From positions 3,782,001 to 3,846,000 of the forward strand of contig OX463829.1 of the NCBI GenBank assembly GCA_949825045.1: DNA of 64,000 bases, given 5' to 3'. Below, piece after piece: positions 20,275-30,318 of this stretch. This stretch comes from Argyresthia goedartella. Its lineage: Eukaryota > Arthropoda > Insecta > Lepidoptera > Argyresthiidae. Position numbers and translations under genes: made by a program. How positions within the stretch are numbered: the first letter of the stretch is position 1; each line of letters begins with the position of its first letter. The notes under the pieces were generated by a model. That model did no database searches. It was not told where the DNA came from and saw only the letters and a list, made by a program, of their open reading frames with translations.

Positions 20275-21186
20275 TTAGTTCAATATATTTCTGGCGAATT
20301 CATCACTGGTAATCATGTTATCTGTAATAACCTTATTATAATGTTTAGCAAAAACAGCGGAGGTTGCACTCCAACCTGCCGATTTTCTTATAGTGTCTAA
20401 ACTATTTCCTGATTTGTATGCCTTAGACGTGGCTGCATGTCTAGTACTGTGTGCAGTGAATACTTCTGTGTTTATGCCACACTTTTTTAACGTATCCTTT
20501 ACCCACCTGCCTAACGTTTGTGACGTTACTTCTCGATATGGTTTTTTAAATGATATAAACAACGATTGCTGACTTTGGCGTAGTTGTCTTGTCTGATCTA
20601 GATATGTATGGAGTGTCCTGGCAGGACAAATTTGCGGCTTCTGTTCGAAAAATGGTAATAAAAGCAGAGGTTGGAGAGATCCGAGACGAGAAGTTTTAAT
20701 AAGATCGGGTATCTTAATAATCGTTCCTGATTCTGAGGTGACTATGTTACTAATTTTAATTTTAGACAAAGTTTGAGCCCTGTGTGCTGTTACAAGTGCC
20801 AATATTGTGACTAATTTCTTAGAAATTTTCTCAAGACCTAAATCCTCATTGGGATACCAATTTGATAAATAATTTAGCACCAGATCAATATTCCAGGTTA
20901 AATTATACTTCGGTAGTGGAGGCCGTAAACTAAAAATACCTTTAAAGTATCTCGAAATACAATCAATATTAATTTTTTCTTGACCCAATAACAACGACAA
21001 AACAGACCGACAACTGTTAAGTGTGCCATAGCGAGCACCTGTATTTAAGATCTGTGTTAAAAAAAGTAGAACATCTGTTATGGAGGCATTGTAGGGATCG
21101 ATTCCGCTAACATGACAATGAGTAAACCATTTTCTAAGACTAGTGTCGTATTGTTTAACCGTGTTGTCTGCAAGCGATGCCACCAT
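20275..21186 (-). CDS. DIRS tyrosine recombinase (integrase), intact
   Basis: 303 codons without interruption. It catalyses strand exchange between the circular DNA intermediate and the target through a covalent 3'-phosphotyrosine link, in the nucleus. The N-terminal core-binding (SAM-like) part is about residues 1-110. The catalytic fold carries Arg136 (TAHRAQTL), His246 and Arg249 (AHSTRHAA), Trp272 (AGWSA, at the usual His/Trp position) and nucleophile Tyr283 (FAKHYNK), so the R-H-R-W-Y set is complete. The start ATG (21184-21186) overlaps the stop of the upstream RT frame as TAATG, which suggests translation by termination-reinitiation. It is the best-conserved gene of the element. The family's usual length is about 300-350 residues. 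Confidence 0.92.
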   Translation of the reverse strand: MVASLADNTVKQYDTSLRKWFTHCHVSGIDPYNASITDVLLFLTQILNTGARYGTLNSCRSVLSLLLGQEKINIDCISRYFKGIFSLRPPLPKYNLTWNIDLVLNYLSNWYPNEDLGLEKISKKLVTILALVTAHRAQTLSKIKISNIVTSESGTIIKIPDLIKTSRLGSLQPLLLLPFFEQKPQICPARTLHTYLDQTRQLRQSQQSLFISFKKPYREVTSQTLGRWVKDTLKKCGINTEVFTAHSTRHAATSKAYKSGNSLDTIRKSAGWSATSAVFAKHYNKVITDNMITSDEFARNILN

Positions 21187-23205
21187 TATTGGGATAGCGG
21201 ATGATGGGACTCCTCTTCGTAAGAGCGCTGTCCGGACAACAGCCCGACAACCAGGGTAATCCGCCGGTGTAGTGCCCGATCGCTACAATGAGAAATAATA
21301 AGATCATCCCTTGAATGTATAGCTAAGGGTTTTGACGTGAGAAGGCTTTTAAAAAGTGGGTACCAAGGCTGTGTTGGCCATTTTGGTACAACAACAATGC
21401 CTGTTGCTCGGTCATTAATTATTTTGCGTAAAGTTTTTAAGATAACTGATATTGGAGGGAATGCATACAAAAATAAGTTGGTCCACGGCAGCGTAAAAGC
21501 ATTGATTGCATATGCATCTGGATCTCTATGCCATGAAACATATTTATTACATTTATGATTGATTCGACTAGCAAAGAGGTGATTTGTTATTGTATTAAAG
21601 GCCTGATTGGAAATTTCCCACTCAATGTCGGGGTGTGACTTTCTGGATTCCGCATCTGCGACTATATTATCAGATGATTTAATGTAATCGGCACAAACAG
21701 TAGTGCGATGGGTTTCACACCACGTTTTGTATATTAGTCAAGTGCGGGAACTGCACTCCGCCCATTCTATTGATATAAGATATTGCGGTTGTGTTATCAA
21801 CACGCAATAATATCTGGCAGTTATACAAGTTTTGAGCAAATACTTTAAGACCTAGGAATGCTGCCAATATCTCAAGGTAATTAATATGTAGGGATCGTTC
21901 GTGCTAATCCCAAGGACCATTGGCCGTATTGCCCCCACACGCGGCCCCCCATCCCGTTGTTGAGGCATCAGTGTATATCTCAATGGCATATTCATCACTT
22001 TTTATTTTGCATACAGCATTATCAATATTATCTAACCACCAGTTAAATGTGGGGTTTAAAGATTTAGGTATCGTCATAAATTTATCGTAGTTTTCGTCGT
22101 CTTTTAGGTTTAGATATTTACATCGCTCTAAATCCTTTGTATATAGCCAGCCGTACTCTACGGCCTGACAAGCCGATGTAAGTAAACCTAAAAAACGAGC
22201 GAAATCTCTGATTTTGCATTTATTTAAGCTTTTAAATTTAATTAGTTCCCGTTTAATTTTTTATTTTTTATTTTCAGGTAACCTCACTTCTAACTTCGTC
22301 GACTCTATAATATTCCCCAAGAATTTACAAGTTCTGCTTGGTTCCTTTGAGCTCTTTACCGTATTTATAATAAACCCAAGAGATTGTAATAGACATTTTG
22401 TATGTTTCATGTTATCTAAACACTCTTTATAAGAGTGACCTACCAAATGTATGTCATCTAAATAAAATGTAGATAAATATTCCATGGAACGGAGAAGTTT
22501 AGCAACTGGTTTAAGTATTTTTGTGAAAACAAACGGCGCAGTATTTAAACCAAAAGGTAATACATTAAATTGATATAATTGGCCAGACCAGTAAAAACGC
22601 AAATACTTTCGAGAATTTTGATGAATGTTTACCAAGAAATATGCATCCTTTAAATCTATAGTCGCCATGTAGCAATCTTGTGATATAAGTTTCAAAGACG
22701 TTCGCAAGTCTTCAAGTTTAAAATGCTGCGTCGTTATGTGTTTATTAAGTTGTTTAAGATTTAATATAAATCGTTGTTGACCGTCAGGTTTCGGGATAAG
22801 AAAGGTGGTTGAAATGTATTGCCCTTCACAATGTTCACAAGGTGAGATAGCCCCAATGGTGAGAAGGTTTTTTATGCATTCTTTATAAGCATTGCATTCA
22901 AACTGCGAATACGTTGGTTCTACTGGAATAGTAAATTGAGTAACCGAACTAGACAATACAATTTCATAACCTGTAATCCAGGATAGTATGACTGGGTTAT
23001 TGGTAAGCAAAGTCCATTGTTTATGAAAATGAGAAAGTCTGCCTGCAGGTTTTACCGTATCTAACGCCTGTAGCGTTGTTGTGGCTGACGTGCGAATGTC
23101 CTGTAGGCGGCAGAGTGCCTCTGCGTCGTCGTCTGAGTCTGCGGCTGCGGCTGCCTCTGCGCTGGAGCAACCGGCGCGGGTGGGGGGGGGGCGCCGCTCG
23201 CGCAT
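21186..23205 (-). pseudogene. DIRS reverse transcriptase-RNase H, with premature stops
   Basis: Frame from 23205: residues 54-80 (PAGRLSHFHKQWTLLT) are the DIRS pol N-terminal linker. RT fingers/palm include FLIPKPDGQQRFILNLKQLN, the catalytic ATIDLKDAY (Asp184) and YLDDIHLVG (Asp250, Asp251). A TAA at 22261-22263 interrupts in the same frame, probably from a Gln codon (PENKK-stop-KIKRE). Beyond it the connection and RNase H are clear: IYTDASTTGWGAACGG, NYLEILAAFLGLKVFAQ and LLRVDNTTAISYINRMGG give the D-E-D set. A TAG follows TANGPWD at about 21904 and a frameshift occurs near 21735. The last 94 codons (21470-21186, PKWPTQPWYPLFKSLL) are the usual end of DIRS pol. At least three lesions, so not translated full length. 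Confidence 0.88.
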
Positions 23206-24443
23206 ACCTCGCGCCCCCCGCCCCGCTCGCCATCGTCTGAGGCCTGCGGCTCGCAGGAGGCCCTCTGTAGTTTAAAGGCCTGCTAGGGACTCTTGATGAA
23301 GTTTGAGTCAGCCTGATATTTGAGGCCAATCTCAAGTCTGCTCCTGATTTAGATATGGTTTTTGCTGTCTTTAAGGTCTCAGTGAGATTAGCAAATAGTG
23401 TTTCATCTATTTTGTTTTTTTCTAGCTGATCTTTTAAGTCCTTTTTTACTGTTGAAAGTATGAAGAATCTTCTTAGGATCGAGTTAGAGTGATGTAAATC
23501 TGCTACGATACGGACGGTGTCCATTAATAGTTTTAACATCTCAGGGTCCTTTTGGTTTGACGCCAGAAGCAGCGTGATTGCAGCACTGAGCGACGATAGA
23601 GCGCATGAAGTCATAGATTGTTTGAGTTCAATGCCCTTGTCCCGTTTTACTTGGCCTTCAATCAAGGAGGCGCGAATTTCAGGATTCAAAACTGGCGCTT
23701 TCAAAAGTCTGCAGTTTGCAGGGATAAGATATTTATCCTTCAGTTCCTTGCGGTTTTCTTTAGAAAGACCGGTTGTGACAATATAGTTCAGTCTGATAGC
23801 GTTGGTAGCGGCGGCGGTGGCGGAAGTCATGGTAATAGTGGTACGAGGCAGATCGGTAGGTACCACATCAGTGCTATGTGCGGCGTCATTGCTATTTTCA
23901 GCAGACTCCGAGTCTGGAGGGATATTCCAGTATGAGCAACCAGGTAAGTCAGCATCTTCGTCCCTGACGGCGATGGAGACGCTCTCTACAGGCAAAATAC
24001 GTATTTTGCTCAAATGTGGGTGGTATGTGAGACTCCAAAGCGAGAAACACGCAAACCCAGTTTTTTCAATGAGACAGTTTTACGTTTTTTCTGTCTACAT
24101 ATACATTGCTATGGAAATACCCAAACGGTAGACCCGGTCAGCATGTATTTTATTAGGAAGTGGAAAGCCCCTAGGTGGACAGTCCGATTTTCCAATCGTT
24201 TTGTTCAGATAAAACACCGTTATGTACAATGATAAAAAAAAACAGTCAAATCTGTTCCTTAGGTTCAAGCAACAAGTGTTATTTGTTGAATGACTCACCT
24301 AGTCGGTTATGAGGCGAATAATTTTCGTCATCCGAGCTCGAAGAATGTCTACGGCGACGTCGATGTTTCACTTTTCTTTCTAATTTTTTAAGTTTCTTCA
24401 CTAAATAGTCGTAGTCATCACTGTCACTTTTCCTTTTCGGCAT
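23021..24443 (-). CDS. DIRS gag-like protein, predicted two-exon gene
   Basis: The long frame 24013-23021 (330 codons) resembles DIRS gag: a helical central domain (LLASNQKDPEMLKLLMDTVR, ILRRFFILSTVKKDL) then an Arg/Pro/Gly-rich basic tail encoded by a very GC-rich stretch (23090-23270). Upstream, 24443-24299 encodes 48 codons starting MPKRKSDSDDYDYLVKKLKK, with an Arg run and acidic serine tract. It ends at AG/GTGAGT (donor, intron from 24298). An acceptor TTTTGCCTGTAG ends at 23986. Splicing removes 313 nt and joins codons CGA CTA G/AG AGC in the gag frame, so the downstream ATG at 24013 would lie within the intron. The gag 3' end overlaps the pol frame by about 185 nt. The splice is inference from signals and frame. 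The reading frame itself is intact. Confidence 0.7.
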
Positions 24444-24515
24444 TTTATTGGTATTTTTATTTAATCAACAATAGAAAAATACCGAGCGCGCGAAACAGCG
24501 AAGCACTAAAACGTG

Positions 24516-24680
24516 AATGAAAGCAAATGGCAAGGGAAGGGCGAGCTGTGAATTTTTTGGTCTACCTTACGTTAAAACCTTTATATTTTTCTCCAAATAT
24601 AGTGCGCGAAATGGCTAGCCTTGAGTGAAACTACATTTGTACCTATGCTAATATCGAAGAACGAAGCTTGATGTGTAATT
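24516..24680 (-). repeat. DIRS left inverted terminal repeat (165 bp)
   Basis: Reverse complement of 19734-19898 with few mismatches. Shared text includes 'AATGGCTAGCCTTGAGTGAA', 'CTATGCTAATATCGAAG'-type ends and 'GGCAAGGGAAGGGCGAGCTG'. The outermost bases differ slightly between ends (AATTACACATC here, AATTACACGAAG on the other side), as expected when each end is copied separately from the internal complementary region. Confidence 0.9.
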
Positions 24681-25668
24681 AACGAAATCGATGATTGTAG
24701 ATTATGTTTGGAAAAAACTACAGAAAAGTACGAATGTGACACACGGCGACTCCAGTCAGATATGCATATTTTAAACTCATCATTACAAAGTATTACACGT
24801 AAATATGAGTCAGCACAATACGAAATTAAGGAACATGTGTCGGCTATGAATAGTTTGTTGGAGACGTGTAAGTATAATTATGACACTTTCATATCTTTGA
24901 CCGACAATCACATCTGTGATTGTAAACAAGCTCCAGCGGACTGTTCCGTGCCGACCGTGTGTCCCGCCGAGCAGCCGGCCGAACAGCTGATACTGACCCA
25001 GGCGCCGCCGTCAGTCGACTTGAGTACTAATAGTGTTATCAATAACGCCTCCTTCTCTCGGACAAAGGATAGGTATATAATGTACAACGATGAACTTGGA
25101 AAAAATATGGGTTTACAACTTAGTCAGCGCGTGGGCCAGGCAATATTAAATAACTGTATGCCTGGCGCCACATATTCACAAATATTAAACAAAGTGTTGT
25201 CATCGCAGTTTTTAGAACCAACCACCCTAATTATTTTAATTGGTAGAAGGGAAAATGTATCTAAAAAACTAATTACTAAATACTTTTCCAAATTAAATTC
25301 TTTACAAAATGTAGATAGAATAATCTTGTTTGCGTTTCCCTTCAGCCAATCTTTGTCACAACATGAAAATCATATAAGACATGATTATAATACATTTATA
25401 CCACAGATGATTTATACACACATTGACATGTCGTCATACTGAAAAATTTCATTTCATAGACACCAATATTTGTATTGGAAAATATTTTTATTTGACTAAA
25501 GATAGGTATTACCTATCTAGGTTTTATACAAAAAAGATAGCACAGTCACTATCTTATTTTATTTTGAACTCAGTCAAGTTTTTGACTAATGAAACGCCTG
25601 CTTCTATTGAGCAGTGTAATAATAATGACATGTACTCCTTGGAATCTGTTCCAAGCTCTTTAAATTAA
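24681..25668 (+). pseudogene. CR1-like ORF1, C-terminal part (cysteine motif, coiled coil, SGNH/esterase-like domain)
   Basis: From the DIRS junction the frame reads NEIDDCRLCLEKTTEKYEC, a Cys-x2-Cys motif that would continue the CKNVDC motif of the upstream half. A second coiled coil follows (about 24730-24860), then a Pro/Thr-rich linker. From 25050 to 25442 comes a domain with the strand-helix order of the esterase-like (SGNH) domain found in CR1 ORF1 proteins: RYIMYNDELGKNMGLQL, CMPGATYSQIL and TLIILIGRRENVS. The residues normally catalytic (GDS Ser, GxND Asn) are not conserved. A frameshift near 25436 separates the last part (FHFIDTNICIGKYFYLTKDR, 25423-25668), which is the usual C-terminus. 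Confidence 0.7.
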
Positions 25669-25754
25669 CCCATAGGACAACAGAGATTAACTCTGGCAGT
25701 AATATTAATATTTGTATAAATATACCTTCATCTTGCCCATTAAATCAAGTTACT

Positions 25755-28545
25755 AATAATGAAAAATGTAAAAGTAAGAATATTTTAAACGTGGTTCATC
25801 AAAATATACAGGGCATGTTAAGTAAAGAACTGGAAATTGAGTTATTCATGAACTGTAATAATATTGATATTTTATGTATAACAGAGCACTTTTTAAAGAG
25901 TTATCAGTTCATGTTCAACTTTAATAACCACCACGTTGCTAGTTCGTTCAACAGAAAAACAGCTGATCGCGGTGGCTCCTTAATACTTGTAAATAATAGT
26001 TTTAAATATAAGGAACGAGTTGACATAGTGAGCCTGTCTGTTGAGCGTACCATGGAAATAGCCTGTATTGAACTTGAACAACTTATTGTAATGAGCGTAT
26101 ACAGACCACCAGATTCATCCTTTGATTTATTCGAAAAGAAAATGGATGAAGTGTTGATTAAAATCAGCAATAAAAACATTTTTTTTATAATTTGTGGTGA
26201 TTTTTATGTTAATCTGTTAGAGGATAATAATATTTGTACTAGATTAAAATCTTTATTTTTATGTCACAACATGAACTATCTGTTTTTGGAGCCTACTAGA
26301 ATTACTGCAACATCTGCTACCTGCATTGACAATATATTTACTAACATTACGCCCATTTTCAAATCGGTCATCAATAAATTAACCTCTGATCACTCTGGTC
26401 AGATAGGTATATTCAATATTAAAATAAAAAAGGACCAAAACACTCGGCTTGAACAGGAACTACAGGAATAATATTTTAGATAAACTATGGGAAATACCAT
26501 ACAGTGACGATCCAAATTTGTTGTACAACTCAGTATTTAACCTTGTCAAAAATGAATATGATACGGTATTTAAATCAAAAACTATAAAAGTTAATAACAA
26601 AGCTTTGTTTAGTGATTGGGCGACAATTGGAATTCATAGGAGCAGACGAAGATTATATGAACTCTATGAAGAGAAATCACATAACAAAAATACGGCCTTT
26701 CTAGATTATGTTCGTAGTTATTCAAAAATGTTTAAACGCGTTTGTGTCGTAGCTTAATCTAATTTCATTAAAAACAAAATTGAATCTAGTAGCAATGTAA
26801 TGAAAACGACTTGGCAAATTATAAACAGAGAGACTGGAAAGGCCAAAGCTACACATAATAACTTCAAGCTTAAGATAGATAATCAATTGCTAAGTACAGA
26901 CCTAGAAGTAGCAAAAGCTTTCGAAAATTTCTTTACGGACATTCCAGTTTCAACAACCAAGTCTTTAAATTCATCTCCCGCTGCTGCTGAATCTATACTT
27001 AAACAAAACTTTGAGGAATGTAAAACAGATTTTAAATTTAGGCACGTAAATAATGAAGACATTGTAAAAGCGTTTAAATCCCTGGAAATGAAAAAGACAG
27101 CTGACGCCCATAGTCTATCAGTAAAAATTATTAGTTCCATTGTAGATTGTATTGCACCTCACCTTTGTTGTATATTTAATCATTGTATAGATAATGGTGT
27201 GTTTCCTGACTTGATGAAACTAAGTAAAGTTATACCTTTATTCAAAGCTGGTAGTACATCAGACCCCACCAATTTTAGACCCATATCGATACTACCACCG
27301 CTTAGCAAAATATTTGAACAACTCATACTTCATCAATTGCAAAGTCATTTTTATCTCAATAATTTAATTCATATTGCTCAGTTTGGTTTCACAAAGGGTC
27401 GTTCAACAGCCGATGCTGGTGTTGAACTAATCGACAATATTTTTGATGCCTGGGAAGACGCAATGGATGCAATAGGTGTCTTCTGCGATCTATCCAAGGC
27501 TTTTGATTGCGTCCATCATGACACTCTTGTCAGGAAGTTACGCCATTATGGTGTTAATAGGGTTCAGATGGTCGATGTTAATGGGAAAAGATCACCTGGG
27601 TCTTCAATAAGTATGGGCGTACCGCAAGGTTCAATTCTTGGTCCTTTCTTGTTTTTAGTATATATTAATGATTTACCTTAACTTGTTAAAGCAAAACATA
27701 GGTTAGTATTGTTTGCCGATGATACTTCTTTGATATTTAAAGTTAAAAGACAGCAATCAAATTATGACGAGGTAAACAATGCTATCTCTAGTATAGTGAA
27801 CTGGTTTACTGTTAACAATTTATTACTTAATGAAAAGAAAACTAAATGTATTAAATTCGTGTTACCCAATGTGAACCCGGTAACTACAGACATATTTATA
27901 AAAGGACAGAGATTGGACCTTGTGCAGTCGACTGTCTTTTTGGGCATTACTTTAGACGCCAAACTACAATGGGATCCTCTTATAAATAAATTGTCGAACA
28001 GACTGAGTTCGGCAGCGTTCGCAGTTAAAAAAATTAGAGCTCTTACCGACGTAGACACCGCTAGACTAGTCTACTTTAGTTACTTTCATAGTCTAATGAC
28101 CTATGGTATTTTATTGTGGGGTCACGCTGCGAATGCTAATAGTATATTTATTCTGCAGAAACGGGCTGTTCGTGCAATTTATAGATTAGGGCCTAGAGTG
28201 TCACTGAGGGAAAAGTTTAAACAAATCAATATTCTGACATTTGTGTCTCAATATATCTATGACAATCTTGTGAATGTAAAAAGAAATATAACTAATTTTC
28301 AGAAGTACAGTGATATACACAATTTTAATACTAGAAATAAAGAAAAGTTGTTTGCTTATGTAAGCCGACTACATAAAATTAGTAATTATTTTAAAGGCAA
28401 TTGTATACGCTATTACAATAAGGTCCCTACTGGTATTAAAAACTTACCTTTAGACAAGTTTAAAATAATAATAAAACAGAAATTGTATAAAAAAGGTTAC
28501 TATAGGATATCTGATTACTTAGAGGACAGATGTTCATGGGAATAG
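25755..28545 (+). pseudogene. CR1-like ORF2: APE endonuclease and reverse transcriptase, broken
   Basis: Endonuclease 25791-26430: HQNIQGM (Asn), LCITEHFL (Glu), VYRPPDSSF (Tyr), GDFYVN and TSDHSGQ (Asp-His). The family motif GDFNVN has become GDFYVN, so a metal/phosphate-contact Asn is lost. A frameshift near 26450-26470 and a TAA at 26755-26757 follow. RT 26800-28545: NFRPISILPPLSKIFE, QFGFTKGRSTADA, VFCDLSKAFDCVHH, MGVPQGSILGPFLF, then an in-frame TAA at 27679-27681 just after YINDLP, then LFADDTSLIF (catalytic FADD at 27712-27723). Thumb and C-terminal parts end at 28545. The domain set is complete but the three lesions and the endonuclease substitution mean it is dead. Confidence 0.88.
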
Positions 28546-28787
28546 ATTGTTTGAGTAACAGGCTGTTTCGATATATAATTAGCATTCATTTTGTAATTTG
28601 ACAATATTTTATTTAAAAAAGGAAACGCAAAAGATGCGACGACTGTGGAGTTTCTTCGGTGAGCTCTTCTCCACAGATTCCGCCATTGTGTTAGTGAACT
28701 CACCCAAAAAAAATTAATGACGGATCTAAGTGATGTAAAAACATCCTATGGAAATAAATGATTTTTGATTTGATTTGATTTGATTCA
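28546..28787 (+). other. CR1-like 3' UTR and pentamer tail
   Basis: Non-coding 3' end with 'GATGCGACGACTGTGGAG', a potential stem 'GTGGAG...CTCCAC' and the GATTT run at about 28767-28785. Corresponds base for base to 6947-7203 apart from the tail unit. The 3' UTR is the site of recognition for target-primed reverse transcription in such elements. Confidence 0.75.
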
Positions 28788-28823
28788 TACATAATTCATT
28801 GGAATATAAAATAAAAAAGGGAA

Positions 28824-29111
28824 TGTTAAGGGGGATTAATTTTTTAATTGTCTATATGGTTGGTTACCTTTACGTTGAGGTGTTCGAGGTCGATGGTCCA
28901 ACAGGAATTCTTTACAGTTGGTCACTTGTGATTGATTACAGCACTCGGATTTCTCTTGATTTATTCAGGCACTACACAGCACGACCATTTTATTTTCACG
29001 AGAGGCTCACACCACACATCAGTCCGTATCTGTAAAGCTCGAGATAATTGCGGGTAGTAAAATAATTATAATTTATGTAGGTAGTTGCATCCAACCAAAA
29101 GGCGCAAAACA
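28824..29111 (-). repeat. BEL/Pao 3' LTR (288 bp)
   Basis: Shares most of its length with 38539-38816: 'TTTACAGTTGGTCACTTGTG', 'CACTCGGATTTCTCTTGATT', 'GCACTACACAGCACGACCAT' and 'CACACCACACATCAGTCCGT'. On the coding strand it starts TGTTTTGC and ends CCCTTAACA. It has a short insertion ('AAAATAATTATA') relative to the 5' LTR. Confidence 0.85.
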
Positions 29112-29205
29112 CATGTTTACGTTAAATAGGTAAGAAAAAAAAAACTTATTTCTCAAAAAAAGGAACACAACGCTATACATTAATAATCTTAAAGGAGCTT
29201 TGCTC

Positions 29206-30318
29206 TACATAATGCAGTTATCTATAGGAAGGCGCACCAACTTGGTAAGTGACCGCTTGAAGATGCCGGTGGACTACACGGACTACACCATCTTGGCAGG
29301 TATAGTTTTACAACTATACCCAAGGCAACGCATTTAAAGGCTGGCCAATAAGAAAATGGCCAGGAGGCAAAATCTCAAGATTATTAGGATCTCGCAATGA
29401 TACAGAGCAGCGGGGGCGGGAATTGAGTACTGCCTCTATCTTTGTAAAGACAGACGTCAACTCTTCAAATGTAAGAGGAGTTTCACCGACTACACGTTTG
29501 CGATGGGTCTTAGCGGACGTGACGGAAGCTTCAAAAATACCACCCCAATGAGGACAAAAGGGAGGATCAAATATCCAATCAATTATTACTTTTGATAACT
29601 CAGTACCAATAACGTTCTTGTTTTGGTCTGGGAAGGTGTACAACTCCTTGAGGTAATTATTCGTACCCACATAGTTTCTACCTTTATCAGTTCGAATTAG
29701 GCTCGGGACTCCTCGGTGACTCACAAAACGCGAAAAACAGGCTACAAAATTCTCAGTGGTAAGATCAGAAACACATTCGAAATGAACTGCCTTTGTAAAC
29801 AAACATACAAAGACACACAGGTAGGATTTCACTGTTTTCTTATTGCGATAGGTCTGTACTTTAGTATAAAAGGAACCGCAAATATCGGAACCTACGCCAT
29901 CAAAGGTCGGACCACAGTTACTCTATCTCTGGGCAGATCGCTCACTGGGGGTTGGGAAGTAGCTGCTCCAAGGCGATAGCAAGGGGAACATCTGAAGATG
30001 ACATATTGTATGGCTCTACGTACAGAGAGTATCCAGAAAGTTCGACTTAGGATGGCTTTTAGAGCATTAGCACCCACATGACAATTTACAATATGATAAT
30101 GGGAAAGGAGAATCTTTACAAAATTACCATTTTTGGGTAGAAGGAGAGGTTGTCTAGCTTCATAGGGTAGGTCAGAATTTCTTAGGCGTCCTCCGACTCT
30201 AATAAGGCCTTTCTCGTCGATAAAGGGATTAAGATTTCTTAGGGAGGTACGGATCAACCGACCACGTTTTAATGAGACTATCTCGTCAGGGAAAGAACTC
30301 CGCTGGAAAATTTCAACT
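29206..30318 (-). pseudogene. BEL/Pao integrase region of pol
   Basis: Minus strand from 30318: a leader ending DEIVSLKRGRLIRTSLRNLN, then the integrase zinc-binding HHCC domain (30257-29892): LLSHYHIVNCH gives the two His and FRCSPC the two Cys. The catalytic core shows DDE residues: GSDICGSFY (Asp), LIRTDKGRNYVG (Asp) and FTKIEAVLNSRP (Glu), with VCLFTKAVHFE between the first two. The core runs to PGHFLIGQPLNALP at about 29320. After further shifts, KRSLTKLVRLP near 29210 marks the normal end of pol. A frameshift near 29895 separates the zinc and core domains. Integrase would insert the double-stranded cDNA. All active-site residues are preserved but the frame is not. Confidence 0.85.

Larger units (their letters stand above)
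19691..24680 (-). mobile_element. DIRS-type tyrosine-recombinase retrotransposon, 4.99 kb
   Basis: Minus orientation: left inverted terminal repeat 24516-24680, gag, overlapping RT/RNase H frame, tyrosine recombinase, internal complementary region about 19969-20093, right inverted terminal repeat 19734-19898 plus a 43-bp outer extension to 19691. This is the DIRS-1 architecture: no integrase, replication through a circular intermediate, integration by the recombinase. AATT borders both ends (19687-19694 and 24677-24680) and also lies at the joint inside the internal complementary region (20044-20047), so AATT is the probable recombination core. It sits inside ORF1 of a CR1-like element. Pol carries stops, but the recombinase and terminal structures are intact. 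Confidence 0.9.
19087..28787 (+). mobile_element. CR1-like non-LTR retrotransposon, interrupted by a DIRS element
   Basis: ORF1 starts at 19087, is cut at 19690 by the DIRS insertion and resumes at 24677-24681. ORF2 (endonuclease plus reverse transcriptase) follows at about 25755-28545, then a 3' UTR and a GATTT pentamer tail ending near 28787. Without the 4.99-kb insert the element is about 4.7 kb, normal for CR1/Jockey-type LINEs. The 3' 595 bp match a truncated copy at 6609-7203, and a more distant relative is at 48600-49130. Clade assignment to CR1 rests on the ORF1 layout (coiled coil, cysteine motif, esterase-like domain) and the short simple-sequence tail. A Jockey/Daphne-type relative is the alternative. 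Confidence 0.85.

Noticed and set aside
23517..24131. Plus-strand frames of 89-109 codons
   Set aside because: Antisense shadows of DIRS gag; no protein motif.
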